DNA of 64,000 nt from SAR324 cluster bacterium. GTDB taxonomy: Bacteria > SAR324 > NAC60-12. How positions within the stretch are numbered: position 1 is the first letter of the stretch; each line of letters opens with the position of its first letter. The DNA lies in contig JANQJU010000023.1 of NCBI GenBank assembly GCA_028281495.1, positions 335,129 to 399,128 on the forward strand. Direction: 5' to 3'. The notes under the pieces were generated by a model. The model made no database searches and was not told where the DNA came from. It was given only the letters and a program-made list of their open reading frames with translations. Shown here one piece after another: positions 9,601 to 17,007 of this stretch. The position numbers and the translations under genes were made by a program.

Positions 9601-11758
9601 GTCCGGTCGAACGCCCTCGAGGCTGCACCGTCACCAGATACTCTCCCAGTTTGAGATATTGTTGAATCAACGCATTGCGGCCAATCCCATTTTGGGTTTC
9701 GGTGAACAAAGACGTGATCAAACGAGTACGAACCTTCAAACGGGTCGCCAGACGCCCACTGGTTTCTAGCCGGTACAACCCTGGCTCCTTCACAATTAAG
9801 GTGAAGTGTTTCTGTTCGGTCCGATCATAATGACTGAAGTGCGGAGACTCCGCCGTCAAGATGGGCAAGGGGGTCGTTTGATCTCGAATTTGAGACAGGG
9901 GTGGAGGGTCGGGTTGGATGGGGGCTGTTTTGAGAGTGAAATCAGCGGCTTGTTGGCTCGTATTCTTGAGTTCCAGTTGATAGTGCCCCGGAATCAGACG
10001 TTGCCCGGTTTGGAAAACGCGATCTCCCTCAGTCAGTTCAAAGGGAACGGGCTGATCTTGCAACACCTGAAGGATGGAGTCGGTGGGGACTTGAATGCTA
10101 ATCGGTACGTGTTGCCCTGGGGACAAATTGACTGTCAATGGGGTTTCTAAGTTGAGCGGTAACGAACGAATGATCACCCCACTTTCCACTTCATGACGTT
10201 CGTTCATGTTCAATTCATAACTTGAATTGTAGGAAGGCAACGAGACCTCGGGCCATAAAATTCCTGAGTATTGCACGCTGGGAGAGGGTTGTTCCCAATC
10301 AGGCAGTGGGGTTGCTTGCCACTGCAATGAAAACTCTAAAATGCCTTTCGATTCCGGAACAATGGTCAACACGTGATAGCCTGCACTCAGGTTCAATACT
10401 TGGTTGGCCGACTGAAATTCAGGTGGACGATAATTCCAAGGATATCGCATCAAAAAGGGTTCTATTCGATATTCGCCTTGTGCTCCCAATTTGGAGTTCT
10501 CTCGAACAATATAGGCCCCCGATTCCTGGATATATAAATGTACTTGTATCTTGCCTAAAAGATTCACTTTGCGTCTCAATGCCTGCTGAGAACCGATGTC
10601 TAATTTTTGTGTAGCAACGGGGCTGCCTGAGGACGGATGCCCTAAGATCGAGGTGGCATCGATGGCATCCCTTCCTGAAGCTGAGTTCAATGAAGAGATC
10701 CAGTAAGCCCCGGTTTGGGGGTGAAAGGTATATTCGTGGCGTTTGACAAAAAAACTGAGTACGGGCGAATCCCCAGGTTGTCCTTGCACCGTCACCCATT
10801 GATCGTAACCGGAATACTGAGACAAGGACACCCAAGGGTCCTTTGACTTTTTATGAATAGCCGCTTCCTGTCCTCCTCGCGAATGTCTTGAATCCTCCGA
10901 GACCCTCTTGAGTGCAATGCTCGTTGGAATTTTTTCCTTTTGTTGCAATTGAAAAAATGTCGTTTGCCCTGATACCCGATAGACATCACGACCGAATGGA
11001 GAAATGGCCACGACTTGCCTTCCGTTGGCAGGCAATGTGGGGATGCCTCTGCGTATGAAAAACGGTTGCCCCTTTTCCTCATTGGCCCAAGACAAGGCGG
11101 GGCCGCCATAACACGTCAGCAAATACAAACCTGCGTTGAGATCATGAAAGAACTCCACATAGGTCATCGGTTGCCCCGAGACGGGTTCAAACACATCCAT
11201 TTCTGGGGAGACATCCACCAACCATTCCCCATCTTTCCAAAAGCGACAATCCGAGAGGTTGCGTCCAAGGGCTTCGATACGCAACCGTTGACGGTCTTTT
11301 AAATGAATCCAATAGGATCGTTGTTGGAGATCTTGTAAACTTTCTTGTTGTAAGGTGAGTTCCTGCAATTGAGGAGAGTCGAGTGGGTCCGAAACCGGTT
11401 GGGCTTCTTGATAAGCATACACTTGGAGTTGAATGGGTTCTGAACTCCGTTCATGGGAACGCAGACGAACTTTATACTCCCCTTTCTCCAAAAAGATATC
11501 GATCCGACCATCTCGACTGCCGGTCGATCCTCCGTGCGCGATCACACCGGCCATCCGGTCGATGAGTTCGATGGCCGTTCCTTGCGAACTGGATACTTGT
11601 AAGCTGTACCGACCGGTTTGGGTAATGTGCAGGAGGGTTTCATTCTGAGGCTGTGGGGTGAATTGGGTTTGATCCAAGCGGAGCGCCTGTACTGACGGGA
11701 TATGAAGGATCCCTCCTATCACGACCAAAATGATGTAAAATGCCTTTCGTGCTAACAA
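6638..11758 (-). CDS. Large exported beta-rich protein associated with alpha-2-macroglobulin (1706 aa)
   Basis: I do not recognise this as a named protein. It begins with a signal peptide (AFYIILVVIGGILHIPSVQA, cleavage before LRLDQ) and is otherwise a chain of all-beta segments. Several resemble pre-peptidase C-terminal (PPC)-like sandwiches, with the recurring pattern GxYxLxTxGxxxTxLxVR followed by GRNALIQQYLKLGEY. No catalytic motif is visible. The start codon is TTG at 11758, supported by AGGAGG four bases upstream in the minus strand; no ATG alternative exists near the signal peptide. It lies 84 bp upstream of the alpha-2-macroglobulin gene and 82 bp downstream of an SGNH hydrolase gene, all co-oriented. 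A structural or adhesive partner of the protease trap is an inference from this context only. Confidence 0.85.
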   Translation of the reverse strand: MLARKAFYIILVVIGGILHIPSVQALRLDQTQFTPQPQNETLLHITQTGRYSLQVSSSQGTAIELIDRMAGVIAHGGSTGSRDGRIDIFLEKGEYKVRLRSHERSSEPIQLQVYAYQEAQPVSDPLDSPQLQELTLQQESLQDLQQRSYWIHLKDRQRLRIEALGRNLSDCRFWKDGEWLVDVSPEMDVFEPVSGQPMTYVEFFHDLNAGLYLLTCYGGPALSWANEEKGQPFFIRRGIPTLPANGRQVVAISPFGRDVYRVSGQTTFFQLQQKEKIPTSIALKRVSEDSRHSRGGQEAAIHKKSKDPWVSLSQYSGYDQWVTVQGQPGDSPVLSFFVKRHEYTFHPQTGAYWISSLNSASGRDAIDATSILGHPSSGSPVATQKLDIGSQQALRRKVNLLGKIQVHLYIQESGAYIVRENSKLGAQGEYRIEPFLMRYPWNYRPPEFQSANQVLNLSAGYHVLTIVPESKGILEFSLQWQATPLPDWEQPSPSVQYSGILWPEVSLPSYNSSYELNMNERHEVESGVIIRSLPLNLETPLTVNLSPGQHVPISIQVPTDSILQVLQDQPVPFELTEGDRVFQTGQRLIPGHYQLELKNTSQQAADFTLKTAPIQPDPPPLSQIRDQTTPLPILTAESPHFSHYDRTEQKHFTLIVKEPGLYRLETSGRLATRLKVRTRLITSLFTETQNGIGRNALIQQYLKLGEYLVTVQPRGRSTGRMGVHLRRAPLITKEGLAPGILQRLHLNPDEAVRYRFQIHEGGRYHLTTHGLGKQFAYRLDDSQGWPFLSPGGRGAIVRYFQPGHYEYYSLPEPLESRRITQLAAVEKAASISGKGPHSLTLNQSVSNTWRESTPRNPDRYEVTLTAATDVQIKLSEKMQFTLRSTQTKQSLVEQMAQWKGTLSEGTYTLEVTGIENDDFVDYTLSMTTQDLVPGLTQTVRSLPATFNVNLSKAALVDLSSFGNSDVKASLWDANTQQKIVESDDSPNDWNFHISQHLKPQQYQLKLVGIGRQYGSIAVSMVARNERQMSQQGLPFSIDQALNQEVLKIPLQAIEKTRVVHFQSTSTHPIRLALLHQNQVVAEGSNEMWIPLRAHDSYVLLVWGTSQIASRTTIQGRVLPEVEHSMQSSNTLPPFSEEVPPVLWLTHASHITYQTQTRLGSALLCPEIHQPCQSIGTGPFSLRRQEGWLVCTSQCSGQSITLVPFTLQPDAAVTLDLEKEPLFFDLTQLEDAPILLEFSSVDSSLGAMAMRSNEENSALFNWEGMWREGPNTLTVFPGPGTFRGKVWQARPPATTLKTRLILKPYPVESQTSLTNQESKLDGVIAPGRSHRIVIEGPPHRSEILLSKQMVAASWNGQQLDGVVAATHQNQSRMLAVTKNHLILINRGERSAPYRVERRGNLSQSLSTLDPHSGFESIFSTSGILRLKIQNIPKGQRLFFQANQAQGRLLTTTGYILEGESFELPPQTEQGVLELHYAPGYVRIWTAPLEAEKQRFMAMSPEEVSPQPIVGASDLSNQAQRWKFQIDEPIYIVVDTDTPGALALWQQQVLRTTVATQTEGAQLIYFAQPGNYELWTRPVRGLPHTGKLRLRKIRPHLLSDSSNTSQPWLLRSGEIQVFAFHVATQSNVGIGVQAETDALDGRLFDKNFQLLGKGPLVFRNLAPGYYLFTVKTHHRDTLPVQYTPVLLGHQGSQQQVPESVMRQYTPSH

Positions 11759-11840
11759 TTCTCCTCCTATTGCAACTATTTCAATGCTCCAGATTGTGCA
11801 TCGCCGTAATAGAGACTGACTCGGTGGAGGATGGCGAGAA

Positions 11841-12920
11841 TCACCTTTGTTCTAAGATAAAATCGCGAATCCAATGTGCTGCTAGACGATGTCCGTTTTC
11901 GGTCATATGAATATCGAACTCTAAAAAGATGGGAGCTTCTTGTTTTCGAACCTTTTGGTAGTTTTCAGTGAGATTAAGGAATGGAATTTGAGTTTTTCGG
12001 AAAAATTCATCCAATTTGTGACTCACCGTTAGATTTGGGTTTAAAGAGGTTGTGTTCAAGACTGAAGGTACCTCTTGATAGTATACTTCTACTTTAGAGG
12101 GAAAGTAAGTAGCTAGCAGTTTCAGACCATGCTGATTGCAATACTCTTGAATTTGTTGAATCATTTCAAAGGTAATTTCAAATCCGTTTCGATAATGTGC
12201 CTCAAAATTCTTGATTGATCTGTATTCCAATAGTTTATTTTCTTTGAAAAAATAGGTTTGACTACTTTCATCAAAGACCCATTGTGAAAAATCGTGAATC
12301 TCTTTTAGAAATTCGTCACCTCTCAATAATTTTTCTTTGATGTGCACTATACTCGCAAAATTATAGGATTTAATATAGTAGCACTCAGATTTTAAAAACC
12401 AGGTCGCATCCCAACAGCTATGTAAACCTGTACTGACAATCGATCTGATTTTGTCCTGAAAAAAAAGATGTCCTTTTTCCCCAAGCTTTTGAACTGCATG
12501 GATGTTGTCCACTACATCATTTTCATAAATATTCAGGACAATCGTGTCTACACTGGAGGGAAGTGGTACATTTTTAAGTAATAAGAGTTCTGCAAGAGTA
12601 GAAAGCCCCCCGACGCCCAGATTGAACACATTCGCCGAAACCTCCTCCTGTACGATAGAAGCCCAGTCATACCCAATCGGAACTTCCGCACCCCGAGTAA
12701 ACGAGTCTCCAATTAACAATATATGGGGACGTTTAGATTCCAAATACCCTGCTTCCGATAAAGACCTTGCTAGCTCAGAATAATGATTTCTAACGTGCCA
12801 GTGATAGGCATAGGGCATAACTTGAGGAAACAATCTCTGAATGACCTCAAGACCTACAAAAATTGAAGTAATATTTATCAAAAAAACTAAAAATCCAGTT
12901 CTGACGGAGCGTAGTGTCAT
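11841..12920 (-). CDS. SGNH/GDSL-family hydrolase, membrane-anchored
   Basis: This 359-residue protein has an N-terminal hydrophobic segment (residues about 8-24, FLVFLINITSIFVGLEV) that acts as signal anchor. The SGNH signatures follow. Block I is LLIGDSFTRG with nucleophile Ser73, the glycine block is NLGVGG, block III is YEND with Asn134, and block V is DIHMTENGH with Asp336 and His338. The family removes acyl, often acetyl, groups from glycans, lipids or peptidoglycan; the substrate cannot be read here. The layout with an N-terminal anchor and a periplasmic catalytic domain resembles AlgX/OatA-like SGNH proteins. Being upstream of and co-oriented with the alpha-2-macroglobulin/pbpC unit suggests an envelope glycan role, which is an inference. 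Its base composition is more AT-rich than the two giant genes downstream. Confidence 0.85.
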   Translation of the reverse strand: MTLRSVRTGFLVFLINITSIFVGLEVIQRLFPQVMPYAYHWHVRNHYSELARSLSEAGYLESKRPHILLIGDSFTRGAEVPIGYDWASIVQEEVSANVFNLGVGGLSTLAELLLLKNVPLPSSVDTIVLNIYENDVVDNIHAVQKLGEKGHLFFQDKIRSIVSTGLHSCWDATWFLKSECYYIKSYNFASIVHIKEKLLRGDEFLKEIHDFSQWVFDESSQTYFFKENKLLEYRSIKNFEAHYRNGFEITFEMIQQIQEYCNQHGLKLLATYFPSKVEVYYQEVPSVLNTTSLNPNLTVSHKLDEFFRKTQIPFLNLTENYQKVRKQEAPIFLEFDIHMTENGHRLAAHWIRDFILEQR

Positions 12921-13383
12921 GCGAACTCACAAAATTCAATAACAACCATTCCATTGGTTGAAAACACTTCTCATCTGTGTCCCTTCCTCAGTGTGCGTAC
13001 ATCCATTTCGGTTGGAAAAAATTAGGTTTTTTAGCAGAAAATTTGAGAAGCATAACAAGCTATTGATGCACACATTAGATTCTTTAGCGGAAAGCGCGAG
13101 AATTCTAATAATCTATGGATGTACACACTACGTGCTCTCTAAATGAAGAGAAAATAGTAAGGTGCAAATGACTGGTTGTGTTCGTAATCTGATTCTGATT
13201 TTTATTTACTATGTGCCAGGTAAATTCTCATTGTCTCCTTGATGATCTCCAGTGCTTTCGACACTTTTGCTTGTCCCTTATTGAGATTGAGGGTCGTCGG
13301 TCAAGGTGTGGAAACTACAGCAACCCCTTGGCGCCTTGTTTAGTTATCGTTCTTGGAGTTCAAGGAACGGTTCATCGGCATTG
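12921..13383. other. Gap without a convincing gene; degenerate direct and inverted repeats
   Basis: No credible gene is visible. A stretch of about 47 bases from 13030 is repeated imperfectly (roughly 70 percent by eye) from 13083. A 14-base inverted match (ATGGATGTAC core, one mismatch) pairs 12993-13006 with 13115-13128. This could form a cruciform or be the relic of a mobile element. The promoter of the SGNH gene should lie in 12921-12990 on the minus strand. Confidence 0.4.
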
Positions 13384-13569
13384 CTAATTTCCGCTGGAAT
13401 CGAATTGGATGTGGTTCGTTTCAACCCCATCCACGACAATCAAAAGACGATCACTTTCTTTCTCCTGAAGAATGAATTCATCAAGAACTGAACCTTTCAA
13501 TTGTTCCAATTCTTGTAAATACTTTTCGACAATATCAGCCACATTTTCATGAAGGGACGCTGTACTCAT
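13384..13569 (-). CDS. Small acidic hypothetical protein (61 aa)
   Basis: This 61-residue reading frame starts at an ATG preceded by a good ribosome binding site (AAGGAG, six to seven bases upstream). It encodes an acidic helical segment followed by a strand-like end (RLLIVVDGVETNHIQF). I do not recognise the family. The length and the RLLIVVDG segment recall the XisI-like controlling-factor family, whose members are about 110 residues, so this could be a truncated copy. That resemblance is weak. It stands alone between the SGNH gene and the ASCH-GNAT gene, on the same strand as both. Confidence 0.45.
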   Translation of the reverse strand: MSTASLHENVADIVEKYLQELEQLKGSVLDEFILQEKESDRLLIVVDGVETNHIQFDSSGN

Positions 13570-13645
13570 ATTTTCTCCTTAGTTCAAATTATGGCAATTC
13601 TCCGTAAGGTGCTATTCACGACTATTCCTACGCTCTCTTCCATCT

Positions 13646-14506
13646 TCAAGTAAAATGGATTTTACCTGAATCGGGTTTTAGCTCGTAAAGGACATCAGGG
13701 ACGCCTTCCTCATTCTCGGAGCCGTCGCCCCAGGCAATCGCGACGAATCCGCGTTGCTCATAGAAGCGTCTGGCCAGTTCGTTTTCCTGAAAGGTGTATA
13801 ACCGGACTGGCAACGTCAGATGCTTGAGGGCTTCCGCCAACAAGGCACTCCCGATGCCGTTATGAACCCTTTCTGGTTTGAGATACAGGTGATCGATCCA
13901 ACCGACGGTTTCAGTTTGCGAGAAGGCGCACATTCCCACGATGGCCTTTCCTATTTCTGCCACCAAGACTTTTTCGGAGGGGATGAGCGTGTGTTTGATC
14001 CAGTTTCGTACTTCCTCATCGGAATGGACCAAAGGGGCAAATGGCATCAAGGCTTTCCTAGAACTGAGATACACATCTCCGATGGAGCCAGCATCTTGTG
14101 CTGTTGCGATCCGAAGCAATGGGAAGGTCTTGAGCAACTCAAAATGATTGATCATCATTTCAAAATCATCATTAATTTTGTATTCAGACCAACAAAATCG
14201 ATGGTCTGCTTGGAACTCTTCAGCACTGATGTTTCCTTCGCCTTTCCACAGTTTTTCGGGAATGTTTCCAAACGTTGTTGAGTAGACTTCGGTAATTTTG
14301 ATCAAGCATCTTCGTCTTTTTTTCAGATCATACACCTCGACAATATCTCCCACTTCGAATCCTCCGTCTTCGTATTCTCCATCGGGCAGGTCATATTCAT
14401 CGGCAGGGCAGGCCGTGGCGGTTTTTTGTCCTTCAATGATCTCTACGATCAGCCGATCGTCGTTTTCATCCATGCCCCAAAATTGGGTCCGTTTTAATCG
14501 ATCCAT
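13646..14506 (-). CDS. ASCH domain - GNAT acetyltransferase fusion
   Basis: Two domains are joined. The N-terminal part (from the ATG at 14506) is an ASCH-type RNA-binding or amidohydrolase-like beta-barrel, with the family's IIEGQKTAT motif and the helix beginning EKLWKGEGNISAEEF. The last about 155 residues are a GNAT N-acetyltransferase, with acetyl-CoA loop motif VHNGIGSALLAEAL and the closing FYEQRGFVA segment. The frame is open further upstream to an ATG at 14590. The start at 14506 is preferred because AGGAAAGGA lies six to seven bases before it and no such site precedes 14590. ASCH proteins of the YqfB type hydrolyse N4-acetylcytidine, so fusing an acetyltransferase to an ASCH fold is suggestive. 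The substrate is unknown. Confidence 0.85.
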   Translation of the reverse strand: MDRLKRTQFWGMDENDDRLIVEIIEGQKTATACPADEYDLPDGEYEDGGFEVGDIVEVYDLKKRRRCLIKITEVYSTTFGNIPEKLWKGEGNISAEEFQADHRFCWSEYKINDDFEMMINHFELLKTFPLLRIATAQDAGSIGDVYLSSRKALMPFAPLVHSDEEVRNWIKHTLIPSEKVLVAEIGKAIVGMCAFSQTETVGWIDHLYLKPERVHNGIGSALLAEALKHLTLPVRLYTFQENELARRFYEQRGFVAIAWGDGSENEEGVPDVLYELKPDSGKIHFT

Positions 14507-14764
14507 CGTGTCCTTTCCTAGATACATAGCCTTAATGTCGGCTCCGCTTTCCGGTTTCTTTTTCTCGTTGCTTGCATGATTTGAAAACATGGGTTAAACA
14601 CAAAACTATGCCTCGATGAGGGCTGGAAGTTGCCCATACATGCAAAACCTTATTAGGTATCATCAACCCTATCTCTCTTCTCAAGTAAGTACTATTTTTT
14701 TCTGGTTGGTACTTTAATAAGTGGGCCGTTGAAGTTGAACAAATAACTAGAAGAAAATGGGCTT

Positions 14765-15559
14765 ATGTCAAATTTGTCTCCCGATTCGATTGATGAAAAG
14801 GGAGTCCGACATTTCAAAATTCTGGCAAAACGCTTAAGGAAAGAAACAGGTTGCAAGAGCACTGCTGCGCTTGACCAAATCGCACAAGCTCATGGTTTCA
14901 AAAACTGGAATAATGTGCTCCGCTTTGCCCAGAAAAATCAAGCAAGCCGATTCTCTTCTCTGCATCAGGAGAACCAAATGAACACCAATCCATCCAATGA
15001 ATCTCAACAAGAAATCAAAGGGTACGATCCCAATGAAGTCATTCCCCTCGATTTAACGAAAACGTTGATCCCTGCCAATAGTTTTGGCAGTCTATTGCCT
15101 CTTCTATTTGAAGTCGGTCGTCGCGAACTACCCTTAAATGAGATCCTCCAACTGAAGGTAGGATCGGTGATTGAGTTGCATAAGTATGTGGGGGAAGATT
15201 TAGAGGTTATTTTAGCCGATCAAGTGGTTGCTGGTGGAATGTCGGTTGCCATAGAGCACAATTTGGGAGTTCAAATTTTACAGGTGGGTTCCTTTCAATC
15301 CAAAGGAAGTTATCGACTGGATTCTAAAAAAGGTTTAACTGCGATTGTAACAGTTGAAATTGGAAGACGGCTCGCCCTGGTTGAAAAAATCATGCAACTC
15401 AAACCAGGGGCCGTGATTCCGTTTGACAAACCTGCGGGAAGTCCGATGGACATCCGAATCGGCGGCCATTTGGTCGCGCAAGGAGAGACCGTGGTCTTGA
15501 AAGACAAATATGGCGTTCGGATTGATACCATCATTCCGTTTGCTGGAAAAAACTGGTGA
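14765..15559 (+). CDS. Tandem SpoA (FliM/FliN C-terminal) protein with an N-terminal glyoxalase-related helical domain
   Basis: This 264-residue protein has three parts. Residues about 14-60 (AKRLRKETG ... AAL ... GFKNWNNVL) match the small helical glyoxalase-related domain usually seen on plasmid-type proteins. A Ser/Asn/Gln-rich linker follows. Residues about 115-182 and 188-258 are two SpoA domains, each with the FliN pattern: VGRRELPLNEILQLKVGSVI in the first and IGRRLALVEKIMQLKPGAVI in the second, both ending with a GV(Q/R)I strand. SpoA domains build the C-ring of flagella and the sorting platform of type III secretion systems. No flagellar or type III gene is nearby, so the protein is an orphan here. 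The gene's last codons already lie in a 12-13 bp tandem repeat that continues past the stop. Confidence 0.85.
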   Translation: MSNLSPDSIDEKGVRHFKILAKRLRKETGCKSTAALDQIAQAHGFKNWNNVLRFAQKNQASRFSSLHQENQMNTNPSNESQQEIKGYDPNEVIPLDLTKTLIPANSFGSLLPLLFEVGRRELPLNEILQLKVGSVIELHKYVGEDLEVILADQVVAGGMSVAIEHNLGVQILQVGSFQSKGSYRLDSKKGLTAIVTVEIGRRLALVEKIMQLKPGAVIPFDKPAGSPMDIRIGGHLVAQGETVVLKDKYGVRIDTIIPFAGKNW

Positions 15560-15648
15560 ACAACACTGGTGAAATAACCGGTGAAAAAACTGGTGAACAA
15601 CACTGGTGAAAAAACTGGTGAATAAAATTGTTGAATAAAGCTGGTTGA
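15547..15648. repeat. 12-13 bp tandem repeat, about eight units (AACTGGTGA core)
   Basis: About eight units of 12-14 bp with the core CTGGTGA run from the last codons of the SpoA gene into the intergenic space. Units alternate between forms beginning AAAAAACTGGTG and AACAACACTGGTG. The first unit supplies the terminal GKNW codons and the TGA stop. Later units carry stops in several frames. Confidence 0.85.
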
Positions 15649-15724
15649 GAATGGTTTCCTGCCTCAATCATGAGGCACCTATTCCTTAAAACCTCATTGG
15701 AGAAAACCTCATTGGAGAATACAT

Positions 15725-16867
15725 ATGGATCGTTCAGACCGAGAATTGTTTGATATTCCTCAAGAGATCACCTACCTCAATACCGCCAATATTGGTCCTC
15801 GATTGAAGGCGGTTTCCAAAGCGGGGCAGGAAGCCATTCAAACCTTTGCCACTCCCTGGAACATCACGGCCCAAGATTGGTTCGAAGGACCGGAAACATT
15901 GCGAGATGCCGTTGCCCAGTTTTTAGGGACTCGTTCCGATGCGGTGGCCTTGGTTCCTTCAGCGAGCTATGGAATTTCCATTGCCGCTAAGAATCTGCCC
16001 ATTGCCGCGAGCGCCAATATTGTGGTTGTGGAAGAACAATACCCTTCCAATATTTATGCTTGGCGACGGCGTGCTCAAGAATCCAATGCTGAGATACGAG
16101 TGGCCCAACGAACCGAAACTCGATCACTGACTGAATCGGTTTTAGCTCAGATCGATTCGAAGACGGCGGTGGTTGCCATTCCGAACTGCCATTGGACCGA
16201 TGGTGAGGTATTGGATCTCGTCGCCATCAGCGAGGCAGCGCATACCCAAGAAGCGGCGTTGGTCATCGACGCTAGCCAGTCTTTGGGAGCATTACCCATC
16301 GATCTTGAAAAGGTCGCACCCGACTTCATGGTCTCCGTTGGATATAAGTGGTTGCTGGGACCCTATGGTTTGGGTTATTTGTATGCCCACCAGAAATGGC
16401 ATCTTGAAGGAACTCCGCTGGAAGAGTCTTGGTTGACTCGTCGTGGAAGTGAAGACTTTTCAAAATTGGTGGAATATGTGGATGAGTATCGGGAGGGCGC
16501 CCGACGGTTCGACTTCGGAGAATTCCCCCAATTCATTTCTGTTCCCATGGCCATCGCGGCTATTTCGCAACTGAATCGCTGGGGAGCTTCCTACATCCAA
16601 ACCGAATTATCCAAACGCACCCAGCATATTCGAGTGCTTTGTGAGTCGTTGGGGCTTGACACATTATCGACAGAACGGAGTGCTCAACATATCGTGGGCT
16701 TTCGGCTGCCCCCAGGTCGATCCCCTGAAGAACTGAATCATGCTCTGAGATCAGCCAACATCTATGTGAGTGTCCGAGGGGACAAGATTCGCGTTGCGCC
16801 TCACCTGCACACGGATGAAACTGATTTGGAACGACTGGGTTCGGTGCTCAAAACACAGCTTGCTTGA
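15725..16867 (+). CDS. Class V aminotransferase (isopenicillin-N epimerase / cysteine desulfurase fold)
   Basis: This 380-residue PLP-dependent enzyme has the class V layout. The N-terminus is YLNTANIGP. Asp182 lies in VIDASQSLGALP (pairs with the PLP ring nitrogen), and the Schiff-base lysine Lys208 lies in VGYKWLLGPYGLGYLY. The C-terminal small domain closes with the IYVSVRGDKIRVAPHLH segment. The context gives no substrate. The sequence resembles the broad group annotated as isopenicillin-N epimerase-like or selenocysteine lyase-like enzymes. The length is normal and the gene is intact. The next gene, an SPFH protein, follows on the same strand after a 21-bp minisatellite. Confidence 0.9.
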   Translation: MDRSDRELFDIPQEITYLNTANIGPRLKAVSKAGQEAIQTFATPWNITAQDWFEGPETLRDAVAQFLGTRSDAVALVPSASYGISIAAKNLPIAASANIVVVEEQYPSNIYAWRRRAQESNAEIRVAQRTETRSLTESVLAQIDSKTAVVAIPNCHWTDGEVLDLVAISEAAHTQEAALVIDASQSLGALPIDLEKVAPDFMVSVGYKWLLGPYGLGYLYAHQKWHLEGTPLEESWLTRRGSEDFSKLVEYVDEYREGARRFDFGEFPQFISVPMAIAAISQLNRWGASYIQTELSKRTQHIRVLCESLGLDTLSTERSAQHIVGFRLPPGRSPEELNHALRSANIYVSVRGDKIRVAPHLHTDETDLERLGSVLKTQLA

Positions 16868-16902
16868 TCGGGCTTTTAGTAAGCTTCTTGGCCAATATTT
16901 TA

Positions 16903-16964
16903 TTTCAACAAATCCATTTTTTGTTTCAGCAAATCCATTTTTTGTTTCAGCAAATCCATTTTTG
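16903..16964. repeat. 21-bp tandem repeat, three units, upstream of the SPFH gene
   Basis: Three units with the core TTTCAGCAAATCCATTTTTTG lie at 16903-16923, 16924-16944 and 16945-16964. The last unit is one base short. The 21-bp period keeps a reading frame open (a FQQIHFL peptide repeat), which makes an artificial N-terminal extension of the downstream gene. Confidence 0.9.
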
Positions 16965-17007
16965 TTTCACAACCCCATTATTCGCTGCACACTGTTTCAG
17001 GACCAAC

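Noticed and set aside
15547..15648. Regularly repeated units that could be taken for a CRISPR array
   Set aside because: Units are only 12-14 bp, directly adjacent and without unique spacers. The same holds for the other minisatellites in the window, and no cas genes are present.
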